A DNA stretch of 64,000 nt. Source: an uncultured Sutterella sp. (GTDB lineage: Bacteria; Pseudomonadota; Gammaproteobacteria; Burkholderiales; Burkholderiaceae_F). Position numbers and translations under genes: made by a program. Under the pieces are notes generated by a model. That model was not told the origin of the DNA. It searched no databases and saw only the letters and a list, made by a program, of their open reading frames with translations. The first letter of the stretch is position 1; every line of letters begins with the position of its first letter. The stretch is from contig CALEAW010000084.1 of NCBI GenBank assembly GCA_937943605.1, forward strand, positions 1 through 64,000. The letters run 5' to 3'. This document shows, piece after piece, positions 25,542 to 34,548 of this stretch.

Positions 25542-25739
25542 AGACAACTGTGCATCGGGTCTTATGACTATAGCAAACCAGCTTTTAATTCGCCTCCTTC
25601 ATTAGGCTAAGCAATACCCCTACAGGCGCATCTGAATATTGCTCAAACGCGCTCCCCACGTGCGCTCTCAACCGATAAATTCATCTTAAGATTAACCTTT
25701 CTAGGTATTTCCCCTAATGAACATTGAATATCCACTAAG

Positions 25740-25938
25740 TAAAATGATTGCTAGTCTGTTGGACTTGTATCAATGATCTCTCATTTGTGCGTAGGGAGTA
25801 TCAACAAGGCTCTGCAGACCCCTGTCGTTTGCATCCGAGGGGCTGCATCGGCAAAAGCCCACGAGGGCGCTTTTCCCCATGCAAGCAAGTGTGCAACGAT
25901 AGTTTTACCCGCAACAGGTTTGTTGCGGGTCTTTTTTT
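25740..25938 (+). ncRNA. candidate plus-strand non-coding RNA ending in a strong terminator
   Basis: A TAAAAT element (25740-25745) is followed by about 160 bases with a bulged stem GCAG-CCCC / GGGG-CTGC (around 25813-25846) and a hairpin AAAAGCCC / GGGCGCTTTT (around 25853-25874), ending in the terminator at 25907. The two short open frames here lack ribosome-binding sites and family features. Identity unknown. Confidence 0.35.
25907..25938 (+). terminator. strong plus-strand terminator in the gene-free region
   Basis: Perfect nine-base stem ACCCGCAAC / GTTGCGGGT, six-base loop, then C and seven T. No protein gene precedes it on this strand. Confidence 0.8.
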
Positions 25939-26485
25939 ACTGTTACGCCGACAGACCTTCACTTTTCTCTTCTAGAGAACCTCCGTTTCTTGCGTAATAA
26001 TACGTAAAATAAAGCCCTCATTGCTATTTCCACTCGTTCTCTCAATTTCCCCGCGCCGCACCTTTAAAGCAACAAAAATCACCCGGAACAACCTGTTTTT
26101 ATTGCGCAAAAGCTTGATTCGTATCATGTTTTTTACAGTTCTTTACATTCACCCCGTGCGCTTGAGGTCCAAAAGCGGGCGCTTCGTTACGACCTATCTG
26201 GTCTTTTGCGTCGGTTCCACATGGAGTGTCTGTAGAGCGAAGGTAGTTTCGCCAGGCGTCCGAGCGTCGATATGCAAACCAAACCCCTCACCCACGCGCA
26301 CCAAAAGCCTCTTTTGCCCAGCAACAGCCTGAGTAGTGAAGTCCAACGGCGGACAGGGGTGTGGTGCGCTTATGGCGCCATGAGACGATCCATCAGGCGT
26401 AACGATGGACGCACGTTTGCCGTGACAGTTCGAAGGTCAAAGAAAAAAGAGGGCATTTGAAAGCGGCGGCCAAATGCGCCGACAC

Positions 26486-26533
26486 GAAAAAGGGGACTGA
26501 CTGAGATTCCCTTTCAATCCCAATCAGTCCCCT
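26486..26533 (-). terminator. minus-strand terminator-like hairpin
   Basis: Perfect ten-base stem AGGGGACTGA / TCAGTCCCCT with a 23-base loop; five T follow on the minus strand. No minus-strand gene lies upstream of it. Confidence 0.45.
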
Positions 26534-27039
26534 CTTAGTAGAACGCCTTTGATAGACCAATGAGGCAGGACCAACCACATCATTTTTCAGGCGTCTGAGG
26601 AGCGATGCTTAAAGCGTTTTGCTGTGCCATGGCATTAAACTTACTCGCATTTTGAAGATTCCGCAAATCCGTCAAAAGTCATCAACTTAGCCGAATTTAG
26701 CCTAGAGATCATGGAAATTCTGCTATTTTGTAGCAATTCACCCTCTCACGCCAAAAGGCCTAAAAAAGACGATTTTCACCGTATAAATACGCAACTCAAT
26801 TACATAGCGCGTTTTTCTTCGCAAAAACGGCGCACTAGATCATCCACACGGATGAGAAGCATCCCATAAACAAGGTGTTCTGATCATCCATTTCGGTGCC
26901 TTTTAACGCTTTTGCGCCAAGAGGCTAGGACAATTGCCTACAATGTCCTCACTTAAGTTCAACATCGTAGTTAAAAAAGAGGAACTTTCCTTTTCTAGCT
27001 TTTGTTGACGTTGTACTCGATTCCTACAGGACAAACACA

Positions 27040-28902
27040 GTGAGTTCTATTTCTCAAACAAAAAAGCCGGCGATCGAACGCATTAAAGCGCTCGACGTGC
27101 TGACAACGCTTCCTGAATTGTTGACACATCATTTGACCGTCCGACCTGATGACGTTGCATATAAGGTGTACGACAACGGTGAAAAGGCATGGAAGGACCT
27201 CACCTTTAAGAATGTTTTCGATCAGGTTCACACCTGGCGTCATGGCTTTGCCGAGCGTAAGGATCTCGTGCGCGGTGACCGCGTTGCGATGTTGTTGCCG
27301 AACTGCCCGGAAGCCATCTACTTTGACATGGCCGCGCTCTCCAATTCGCTCGTGCCTGTCCCGCTTCACGCCATCGACACCCCGAAGTCTTCGGCCTACA
27401 TTCTCAATGACTCTGGCGCCAAGGTGCTCGTCACGAATAAGCTCCTTAAGTGGAAGCAGATTCGAGAAGCTGCCGACACGCCTGCACTGACGCTCGTTGT
27501 GATCACCGAGGACAAAGATTGTGACGATCTTGAAGCCCCGATTCCAGTGATGAGCATGGCCACCTTCTTGAAGCTCGGCGAAAAGTCCGCGCTACCTAAA
27601 GAAGCCCCGAAGGCTACTGACCTCGCCGCCCTCGTTTATACCTCTGGAACAACGGGTAACCCCAAGGGTGTCATGCTGACGCACCGCAATATTCTTTCGA
27701 ACATTCGCGGTGTTTTGCAGAACATCACGCCGAACGAACATGAAACGTTCTTGTCGTTCTTGCCGATGTCTCATACGTTTGAACGTACGACCTCTTACTA
27801 CCTAGCTTTAGGTCTCGGTTATACGGTGGCTTTCAATCGTTCGATCGCTAATTTGCAGAGCGACTTCAAGGCCATTCGTCCGAGCGTTCTGATGTCCGTG
27901 CCGCGCGTCTACGAAATGATTTACGCCAAATTGCAGGATGGCCTTGCCAAGAAGTCTGCCTTTGTGCGTTATCTCTTTGACTGGGCGGTTGAAGTAGGTT
28001 GGCGTCGTTTCTGCCGCAAGAATAACCTTCCGGTTGAACCCTCGGGTCGCGCTTGGCTTGATCCCTTGGTTGCGGGCTTTTTGGATAAGAAAGTCGGTAA
28101 GAGCCTGCGTGAGGTCTTCGGCGATAACATTCACCTCTTTATTTCGGGCGGTGCTGCCTTGAGCCCGGCCGTTGCTCGTACGTTCCTTGCTTTGGGCGTT
28201 GAAATCATTCAGGGCTATGGTATGACCGAAACCTCGCCCATTATTTCGGTCAACCGTGTCGGCAACAACCATCCGAATACTGTGGGTCCAGCTTTGCCGA
28301 ACCTCGAAGTACGTCTTGGCGAAGGTGACGAACTTCAGGTGCGTGGACCTTCTGTCATGCAGGGCTACTGGCATCGCGAAGAAGCCACGCGTCAGATCTT
28401 CACCGAAGACGGCTGGCTTCGTACGGGTGACGTTTGCTCCATCTATCCGGACGGTTGCATCCGCATTACGGGTCGTATCAAGGAAATCATCGTGACGAGC
28501 ACTGGTGAAAAGGTGCCGCCTGCTGACCTTGAATCCGCGATTACCGCTGACCGTCTCTTTGCTCAGTGCATGGTGGTCGGTGATGATCGTCCGTTTATCG
28601 CTGCCGTGGCTGTGGTCAACCCAGAAGAATTCAAGACAGTTTGTGCGAGTCTCGGGCTTGATCCTGAAGCGCCTGAAAGCCTCAAGCACCCAGAAGTCAA
28701 GAAGCTCGCCATCAAGCGTATTAAAGCCGCGACCTCGGGCTTCCCTAACTACGGTGTACCTCGCCAAGTTGCGCTCACCTCTGAAGCCTGGACCATTGAA
28801 AATGGTTTGTTGACGCCGACCCTGAAAATGAAGCGTAAGCTCATCAGTGATCGTTACGCCGACGAAATCAACGCGCTCTACGATACGCTCATCAAGCGTT
28901 AA
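27040..28902 (+). CDS. AMP-forming long-chain acyl-CoA synthetase (FadD/FAA1-like), copy 1
   Basis: A 620-residue adenylate-forming ligase that activates a carboxylic acid, probably a long-chain fatty acid, to its CoA thioester. The AMP-binding P-loop is LVYTSGTTGNPKGVMLTHRN (about 197-216); GYGMTETSPIISVNR and GWLRTGDVCSIYPDG are further family motifs, and IKEIIVTSTGEKVPPADLE carries the hinge. Start is GTG at 27040 after AGGA. The neighbour at 29071 is a clear paralogue; a terminator separates them. FadL-type channels at 48.7-51.5 kb could supply substrates. Confidence 0.92.
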   Translation: MSSISQTKKPAIERIKALDVLTTLPELLTHHLTVRPDDVAYKVYDNGEKAWKDLTFKNVFDQVHTWRHGFAERKDLVRGDRVAMLLPNCPEAIYFDMAALSNSLVPVPLHAIDTPKSSAYILNDSGAKVLVTNKLLKWKQIREAADTPALTLVVITEDKDCDDLEAPIPVMSMATFLKLGEKSALPKEAPKATDLAALVYTSGTTGNPKGVMLTHRNILSNIRGVLQNITPNEHETFLSFLPMSHTFERTTSYYLALGLGYTVAFNRSIANLQSDFKAIRPSVLMSVPRVYEMIYAKLQDGLAKKSAFVRYLFDWAVEVGWRRFCRKNNLPVEPSGRAWLDPLVAGFLDKKVGKSLREVFGDNIHLFISGGAALSPAVARTFLALGVEIIQGYGMTETSPIISVNRVGNNHPNTVGPALPNLEVRLGEGDELQVRGPSVMQGYWHREEATRQIFTEDGWLRTGDVCSIYPDGCIRITGRIKEIIVTSTGEKVPPADLESAITADRLFAQCMVVGDDRPFIAAVAVVNPEEFKTVCASLGLDPEAPESLKHPEVKKLAIKRIKAATSGFPNYGVPRQVALTSEAWTIENGLLTPTLKMKRKLISDRYADEINALYDTLIKR

Positions 28903-28916
28903 TCCTCTTGCGCTTA

Positions 28917-28960
28917 AAGCCGCCCGGACATTTCTTGATGAATGACGGGCGGTCTTTTTT
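28917..28960 (+). terminator. terminator after acyl-CoA synthetase copy 1
   Basis: Stem AAAGCCGCCCG paired with CGGGCGGTCTTT (one bulge or mismatch), then a T run. Confidence 0.8.
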
Positions 28961-29070
28961 GACTTGCGTAGTATTGGAAACTCTAGGGTTTATCCCTATT
29001 CTTACGCTTGTCATTCTGGTGATTAATTAGAGACAATTTCACCGCTATTCATCTTGCCTAAGAGACACAC

Positions 29071-30930
29071 GTGACAACTACTGCCCGTTCCTTTGTAGAC
29101 GATTTCCGAACCATTCCTGACATGCTTCACCACACCGTGGCCAAGTGGCCCGATCGTGAAGCCTTCCGTCAATACGATTACACGGAAAAGCGTTGGATTT
29201 CCCTTACCTGGAAAGCGTTCAACGAAGCCGTGCTTCGTTGGCGACGTGCTTTTACGGCCATGGGCCTCAAAAAAGGCGACCGTGTGGCCATGTTACTCAC
29301 GAACTGTATTGATGCGGTGACCTTTGACGAAGCCGCATTGGGTTGCAGCTTAGTGCCCGTGCCTTTGCATGCCATCGACACGGCTGGCTCTTCTGCTTAC
29401 ATTCTTCGTGATTCCAATGCACAGTTTTTGGTGACCACGTCGCGCGCTCGTTGGAATGCAATTGCTGAAGCCTCTTCTGAAGAAGGCTTGCCCGATATGC
29501 GCTGCGTTGTCTTCACAAATGAAGACATGCCCGAAGGGACAAATTCGCCCTTAGCTGGTCACGACATTGAACTTTTGGGGGTCGACGCTTGGCTTGCCCG
29601 TGGCGCTTCGATCACGGACGATCAGCTTTTGCCTGAACCTGAAGCCGATGACTTGGCGGGCTTTATTTACACCTCAGGAACGACGGGGCGCCCAAAAGGT
29701 GTGATGATTTCACATCGCAACATCGTCTCGAACGTTCAACAGATCAACCAGTGCTTTGAATTTAATGAAGAAGACGTTTTCCTCTCCTTCTTACCCTTCT
29801 CGCACACCTTTGAACGTACCGTTGCGCACTACAACTCATTAGCCCACGGCTCCGCCATGGCGTTTGCTCGAAATGCCGCTTTGATCGAAAACGATCTACG
29901 TGAAGTGAAGCCTACATTGATGTGCTCGGTGCCTCGAATCTACGAAAAGATTCACCAACGCTTCTTGCACGATCTGGCTGTGGGTACCGAAGAAAAGCGC
30001 CATCAAACCGCTTGGGCGCTTGAAGCAGGTTGGCGTCGTTTTGCTGAAGCCAATCATCTGCCCATTGAAACGTCGCCACGCGCTCAGCTCGACGACACCG
30101 TTTGGCCTCGTTTAGATAGCGAAATCGCTTCTGAAGTTCGTGATGCCTTTGGTGGTCGTTTGCGTGCCACGTTTGCGGGTGGAGCTAGCCTCAACTATGC
30201 CGTCGCACGCTTCTTCTGCGCCTTAGGGATCAATATTTTGCAAGTCTACGGCCTCACCGAAACGTCACCCATTGTGTCGTTTACTCGCATGAAGGATAAC
30301 CATCCTGACTGCGTTGGTCACCCGGCGCCTAATTGCGAAGTGAAGCTTGGTGCAAACGACGAACTCCTCGTTCGTGGACCTCAGGTGATGTTAGGCTACT
30401 GGAATCGTCCGCATGACACCGAAGCCGCTTTTGAAGACGGTTGGTTCCGCACGGGCGACCAGGCCGACCTCTCTGACGGTGGTCGTGTGCGTATCAAGGG
30501 GCGCATCAAAGAAATTCTCGTCACGAGTACGGGCGAAAAGATTGCCCCAGTCGATGTCGAGTTTGCCATCCAAGAAGATCGCCTTTTTGAGCAGGTCATC
30601 GTATTGGGCGACAACTTGCCCTTCGTGACCGCTTTGGTAGTTTTGAATGACCACCTTTGGCGTGAATTCTGCACAGAGCTTAACCTCGACCCAGATGACG
30701 AAGCCACGCTCACCTCTCGCGACGTGCAGCGTCACATTCTTCGACGCGTTCGCCAGACCTGCAAAGCCTTCCCACAATACGGCGTCCCGCGTGCCATTGC
30801 GCTCACGCGTGAACCGTGGACGGTCGAAAACGGCATGTTGACACCGACCATGAAGTTACGTCGACCACAAATTTTGACGGCACACGCCAAACTGATTGAG
30901 CAGCTCTACGCTGGTCATACAAATCGATAA
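29071..30930 (+). CDS. AMP-forming long-chain acyl-CoA synthetase (FadD/FAA1-like), copy 2
   Basis: A 619-residue paralogue of the preceding gene, with the same architecture: P-loop FIYTSGTTGRPKGVMISHRN, YGLTETSPIVSFTRMKDNHP, GWFRTGDQADLSDGG and IKEILVTSTGEKIAPVDVE. Start is GTG at 29071; no strong ribosome-binding site is visible. The two proteins are similar end to end but clearly diverged, pointing to an old tandem duplication with different substrate range. Terminators on both sides make it a separate unit. Confidence 0.92.
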   Translation: MTTTARSFVDDFRTIPDMLHHTVAKWPDREAFRQYDYTEKRWISLTWKAFNEAVLRWRRAFTAMGLKKGDRVAMLLTNCIDAVTFDEAALGCSLVPVPLHAIDTAGSSAYILRDSNAQFLVTTSRARWNAIAEASSEEGLPDMRCVVFTNEDMPEGTNSPLAGHDIELLGVDAWLARGASITDDQLLPEPEADDLAGFIYTSGTTGRPKGVMISHRNIVSNVQQINQCFEFNEEDVFLSFLPFSHTFERTVAHYNSLAHGSAMAFARNAALIENDLREVKPTLMCSVPRIYEKIHQRFLHDLAVGTEEKRHQTAWALEAGWRRFAEANHLPIETSPRAQLDDTVWPRLDSEIASEVRDAFGGRLRATFAGGASLNYAVARFFCALGINILQVYGLTETSPIVSFTRMKDNHPDCVGHPAPNCEVKLGANDELLVRGPQVMLGYWNRPHDTEAAFEDGWFRTGDQADLSDGGRVRIKGRIKEILVTSTGEKIAPVDVEFAIQEDRLFEQVIVLGDNLPFVTALVVLNDHLWREFCTELNLDPDDEATLTSRDVQRHILRRVRQTCKAFPQYGVPRAIALTREPWTVENGMLTPTMKLRRPQILTAHAKLIEQLYAGHTNR

Positions 30931-30940
30931 ACCATCATCA

Positions 30941-30984
30941 ACGGGCGATTAGCGATCCACAAGCGAGTCGCCCGTCACTTTTTT
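30941..30984 (+). terminator. terminator after acyl-CoA synthetase copy 2
   Basis: Perfect eight-base stem ACGGGCGA / TCGCCCGT followed by CAC and six T. The rest of the roughly 300-base gap up to guaB is AT-rich and presumably holds the guaB promoter; no further element is clear. Confidence 0.8.
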
Positions 30985-31236
30985 AAGTTTTTTTTAACTT
31001 TTTTTTCATCGAAGCCACAAAAAACTGCAAAAAAGCATTACACTACGTCCGCAATCAATCTCCCAATTGTAGAAACGGTCGAGACTACTCCCTTTTCTAC
31101 AGAAGAGCAGGTCAGCGGAAAGCCTTTTCCCTCCTGTACTGCGGGCGTTCATGTTTCTATTTATACGAGTTGCTTTGTGCACCTGACGGGTGACGAAGTA
31201 CAACACGTGTATTTTTTTTTGTGCTTAGAGGTTGTT

Positions 31237-32703
31237 ATGCGAATCCTTCAGAAGGCTCTCACCTTCGACGACGTTCTTCTCGTCCCTGCCTATTCCGAAG
31301 TCCTTCCCCGTGATACTCAGCTTTCCACGCAGCTGACTCGTAATCTCCGTATCAATATTCCGATGGTTTCTGCCGTGATGGACACGGTGACGGAAGCCCG
31401 TCTTGCCATCGCTATCGCTCAGGAAGGCGGTATTGGTTTCATCCACAAGAACATGTCTGCCGATCAGCAGGCCGCTGAAGTGCTCAAGGTTAAGCGCCAT
31501 GAAGCTGGTGTGGTTGCTGAACCGATCACTATCGGTCCGGACATGCTCGTTGGCGATGTGATTGCCCTCGCTCGCGAAAAGCATATTTCTGGTCTCCCGG
31601 TTGTGGACGGCAAGAAGGTTCTCGGTATGGTTACCAACCGTGACCTCCGTTTCGAAACCCGCATGTCCGCGCCGGTTTCTGAAGTAATGACGCCGCGTGA
31701 ACGTCTCGTGACGGTTCATGAAGGTGCTTCCCTTGACGAAGCCAAGGCTTTGATGCACACGCATCGTCTCGAACGCGTTCTCGTTGTCGACGACGACTTC
31801 AACCTCGCTGGCCTCATGACCGTTAAGGACATCACCAAGGCTACGGACCATCCGTTTGCTGCTAAGGACGCTTCTGGCAAGCTCCTCGTTGGTGCTGGCG
31901 TTTCTGTCGGTGGCGGCACGGAAGAACGTGTTGAAAAGTTGGTTGACGCTGGCGTTGACGTGATCGTCGTTGACACGGCTCACGGCCACTCTCAGGGCGT
32001 GCTCAACCGCGTTAAGTGGGTCAAGCAGCACTATCCCAACCTCCAGGTTATCGGTGGTAACATCGCAACGGCCGCAGCTGCCCTCGCCCTCGTGGACGCT
32101 GGCGCTGACTGCGTGAAGGTCGGTATCGGCCCGGGCTCCATCTGTACGACCCGTATCGTGGCTGGCGTGGGTGTTCCTCAGGTCTCCGCTATCTCCAACG
32201 TTGCTGAAGCTCTCCGCGACACCGGCGTGCCTTGCATCGCCGACGGTGGTATCCGCTTCTCTGGCGACATCGCTAAGGCCATCGCCGCTGGCGCCAACGC
32301 CGTCATGATGGGCGGTATGTTCGCTGGTACGGAAGAAGCTCCGGGTGAAGTCATCCTCTACCAGGGCCGTTCCTACAAGTCCTACCGTGGTATGGGCTCC
32401 CTCGGCGCCATGGGCAAGGGTTCTGCCGACCGCTACTTCCAGGACAACAACCAGGGCAACATCGACAAGTTCGTTCCGGAAGGCATCGAAGGTATGGTTC
32501 CGTACAAGGGCCCGGTCGCTCAGATCATCTATCAGATGATTGGTGGTCTCCGCTCCTCTATGGGCTACTGCGGTTGCCGCACGATCGACGAAATGCGCAC
32601 CCGTGCTCAGTTCGTCCAGATCACGGCTGGCGGCTTGCGTGAATCCCACGTCCACGACGTGAAGATCACGAAGGAAGCTCCGAACTATCGTCAGGAACAC
32701 TAA
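31237..32703 (+). CDS. guaB: inosine-5'-monophosphate dehydrogenase
   Basis: A 488-residue enzyme oxidising IMP to XMP with NAD+, the first committed step to GMP. ATG at 31237 follows TAGAGG and gives the usual MRILQKALTFDDVLLVPAYS opening. Two CBS domains lie at about 93-205. The catalytic cysteine loop is GPGSICTTRIVAGVG (about 300-314), and the flap and K+ site region GYCGCRTIDEMRT is near the end. Codon use is very biased, as in highly expressed genes, which leaves a long but meaningless open frame on the opposite strand. Length is standard. Confidence 0.97.
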   Translation: MRILQKALTFDDVLLVPAYSEVLPRDTQLSTQLTRNLRINIPMVSAVMDTVTEARLAIAIAQEGGIGFIHKNMSADQQAAEVLKVKRHEAGVVAEPITIGPDMLVGDVIALAREKHISGLPVVDGKKVLGMVTNRDLRFETRMSAPVSEVMTPRERLVTVHEGASLDEAKALMHTHRLERVLVVDDDFNLAGLMTVKDITKATDHPFAAKDASGKLLVGAGVSVGGGTEERVEKLVDAGVDVIVVDTAHGHSQGVLNRVKWVKQHYPNLQVIGGNIATAAAALALVDAGADCVKVGIGPGSICTTRIVAGVGVPQVSAISNVAEALRDTGVPCIADGGIRFSGDIAKAIAAGANAVMMGGMFAGTEEAPGEVILYQGRSYKSYRGMGSLGAMGKGSADRYFQDNNQGNIDKFVPEGIEGMVPYKGPVAQIIYQMIGGLRSSMGYCGCRTIDEMRTRAQFVQITAGGLRESHVHDVKITKEAPNYRQEH

Positions 32704-32729
32704 TCTTGCGGTAGCAATATTTTGAAACG

Positions 32730-32770
32730 AAGGCGCTGTGGGGATTTCCCTACCGCGCCTTTGTTTTTTT
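32730..32770 (+). terminator. guaB terminator
   Basis: AAGGCGC / GCGCCTT outer stem with an inner GGGGA-TTTCCC hairpin and a T run. It means guaB and guaA are separate transcription units. Confidence 0.75.
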
Positions 32771-32817
32771 CGCTACAATGCTCTTCCTCATTTTTCTTTG
32801 ATACGGATCTTACATCC

Positions 32818-34383
32818 ATGTCTCACGACCGCATCCTCATTCTCGACTTCGGTAGTCAGGTCACTCAGTTGATCGCTCGTCGCGTGCGCGAAGCCCACGT
32901 CTACTGTGAAGTCCATCCTAACGACGTTTCCGCTGAATTTATCCGCGAATACAACCCCAAAGGCATCATTCTTTCTGGCTCCCACATGAGCGCCTATGAA
33001 GAAAGCAATGACCAGGCTAGCCAGGCTGTGTTTGAAGCGGGCGTCCCTGTCCTTGGCATCTGCTACGGTATGCAGACCATGGCTCAGCAGCTCGGTGGCC
33101 GTGTTGAAAGTGGCGCTAAGCGTGAATTCGGTTACGCCGAAGTCCGCGCCCATGGCCATACCAAACTCCTCGAAGGCATTGAAGACTTCCGTACCGAAGA
33201 AGGTCACGGCATGCTCAAGGTTTGGATGAGCCACGGTGACAAGGTGACCGAACTCCCACCGGGCTTCAAGGTGATGTGCTCTACGCCGTCTTGCCCGATC
33301 GCTGGCATGTTCAACGAAGAAAAGAATTTCTACGCCGTGCAGTTCCACCCTGAAGTGACACACACCGTTAAGGGTCGCGAAATGCTCGAACGTTTCGTCC
33401 TCAACATCTGTGAATGTAAGCCTGACTGGGTCATGGGCGACTACATCGCCGAAGCCGTGGCTCAGATTCGTGAGCAGGTCGGTGACGAAGAAGTCATTCT
33501 CGGTCTCTCGGGTGGCGTCGATAGCTCTGTCGCCGCTGCGCTCATTCACCGCGCCATCGGTAAGCAGTTGACCTGCGTCTTCGTTGACAACGGTCTTCTT
33601 CGCAAGAACGAACGCGAACAGGTTCGCGAAACCTTCGAAAAGAACATGGGCCTCAAGCTCATCGTTGTCGACGCTGTTGACCGCTTCATGAATGAACTCG
33701 CTGGCGTCAGCGATCCTGAAGCCAAGCGTAAGATCATCGGTCGCGTGTTCGTTGAAATCTTCCAAGAAGAAGCCTCTAAGCTCACCGCTGCCAAGTGGCT
33801 TGCTCAAGGTACGATCTATCCGGACGTTATCGAATCCGCAGGTGCTAAGACCAAGAAGGCTAAGACCATCAAGTCTCACCACAATGTCGGTGGCCTGCCT
33901 GAAACGCTTCACCTCAATCTTCTCGAACCGCTTCGTTCCCTCTTTAAGGACGAAGTGCGTGAACTCGGTGTTGAACTCGGTCTTCCTGCCGACATGGTTT
34001 ACCGTCACCCGTTCCCGGGTCCGGGCTTAGGCGTGCGTATCCTTGGCGAAGTGAAGCGCGAATACGCTGATCTTCTCCGTGAAGCCGATGCCATCTTCAT
34101 CGAAGAACTCCGTGCTGCCAACCTATACGACAAGGTGAGCCAGGCCTTCGTGGTCTTCCTCCCCGTCAAGTCCGTGGGTGTGATGGGCGACGGCCGTACT
34201 TACGAATGGGTTGTCAGCTTGCGCTGCGTTGAAACGACCGACTTCATGACGGCCGTTTGGAGCCAGCTCCCCTACGACCTCTTGGGTAAGGTTTCCAACC
34301 GCATCATCAACGAAGTCCGCGGCATTAACCGCGTCGTTTACGATGTCAGCGGTAAACCCCCTGCCACGATCGAATGGGAATAA
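32818..34383 (+). CDS. guaA: GMP synthase (glutamine-hydrolysing)
   Basis: A 521-residue two-domain enzyme converting XMP to GMP. The N-terminal class I amidotransferase has the nucleophile in LGICYGMQTM (about 80-89) and the His/Glu pair in VQFHPEVTHT. The ATP pyrophosphatase domain has the PP-loop LSGGVDSSVAAAL, and the C-terminal dimerisation domain ends KPPATIEWE. ATG at 32818 gives the normal start MSHDRILILDFGSQ. It lies downstream of guaB and immediately upstream of a second, glutaminase-less copy. Confidence 0.97.
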   Translation: MSHDRILILDFGSQVTQLIARRVREAHVYCEVHPNDVSAEFIREYNPKGIILSGSHMSAYEESNDQASQAVFEAGVPVLGICYGMQTMAQQLGGRVESGAKREFGYAEVRAHGHTKLLEGIEDFRTEEGHGMLKVWMSHGDKVTELPPGFKVMCSTPSCPIAGMFNEEKNFYAVQFHPEVTHTVKGREMLERFVLNICECKPDWVMGDYIAEAVAQIREQVGDEEVILGLSGGVDSSVAAALIHRAIGKQLTCVFVDNGLLRKNEREQVRETFEKNMGLKLIVVDAVDRFMNELAGVSDPEAKRKIIGRVFVEIFQEEASKLTAAKWLAQGTIYPDVIESAGAKTKKAKTIKSHHNVGGLPETLHLNLLEPLRSLFKDEVRELGVELGLPADMVYRHPFPGPGLGVRILGEVKREYADLLREADAIFIEELRAANLYDKVSQAFVVFLPVKSVGVMGDGRTYEWVVSLRCVETTDFMTAVWSQLPYDLLGKVSNRIINEVRGINRVVYDVSGKPPATIEWE

Positions 34384-34413
34384 CGCCCTACGAAAGAGGC
34401 TAATTTAGCCCAG

Positions 34414-34442
34414 AACCCCGTCATATTGGCGGGGTTTTCTTT
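34414..34442 (+). terminator. guaA terminator
   Basis: Perfect seven-base stem AACCCCG / CGGGGTT followed by TTCTTTT. Confidence 0.8.
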
Positions 34443-34548
34443 TACCAAGCAAGTCTATAGATTGGTAAAATATTAGGATCCACGCGTAGAGAGGATTTTG
34501 AGTCATCTTTACGCCAATTATTTCTATTTCATCCCAAGGAGAATTCCG

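Larger units (their letters stand above)
25542..27039. other. 1.5-kb region without a convincing gene
   Basis: No protein-like frame with a ribosome-binding site is visible. Contents: the 25740-25938 candidate RNA with terminator; an AT-rich stretch; a GC-richer block at about 26150-26480 with several small hairpins (for example GCGAA/TTTCGC near 26237 and CCATC/GATGG near 26390); a minus-strand terminator at 26486-26533; then AT-rich DNA to the acyl-CoA synthetase gene, with a TACAAT element at 26939. Confidence 0.5.

Noticed and set aside
26400..26450. A tRNA suggested by a GTTCGAA stretch
   Set aside because: The T-arm pairing is wrong and no anticodon or acceptor stem can be drawn. No other tRNA-like fold was found in the intergenic regions.
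26021..26460. Short plus-strand frames in the gene-free region (103 and 62 codons)
   Set aside because: No ribosome-binding site, odd composition, and overlap with hairpins and terminators.
31225..32700. A 491-codon open frame on the minus strand, opposite guaB, and similar long frames opposite guaA and the GMP synthase paralogue
   Set aside because: They mirror genes with strongly biased codons, which removes stop codons from the opposite strand. The translations show no family motif and no ribosome-binding site.
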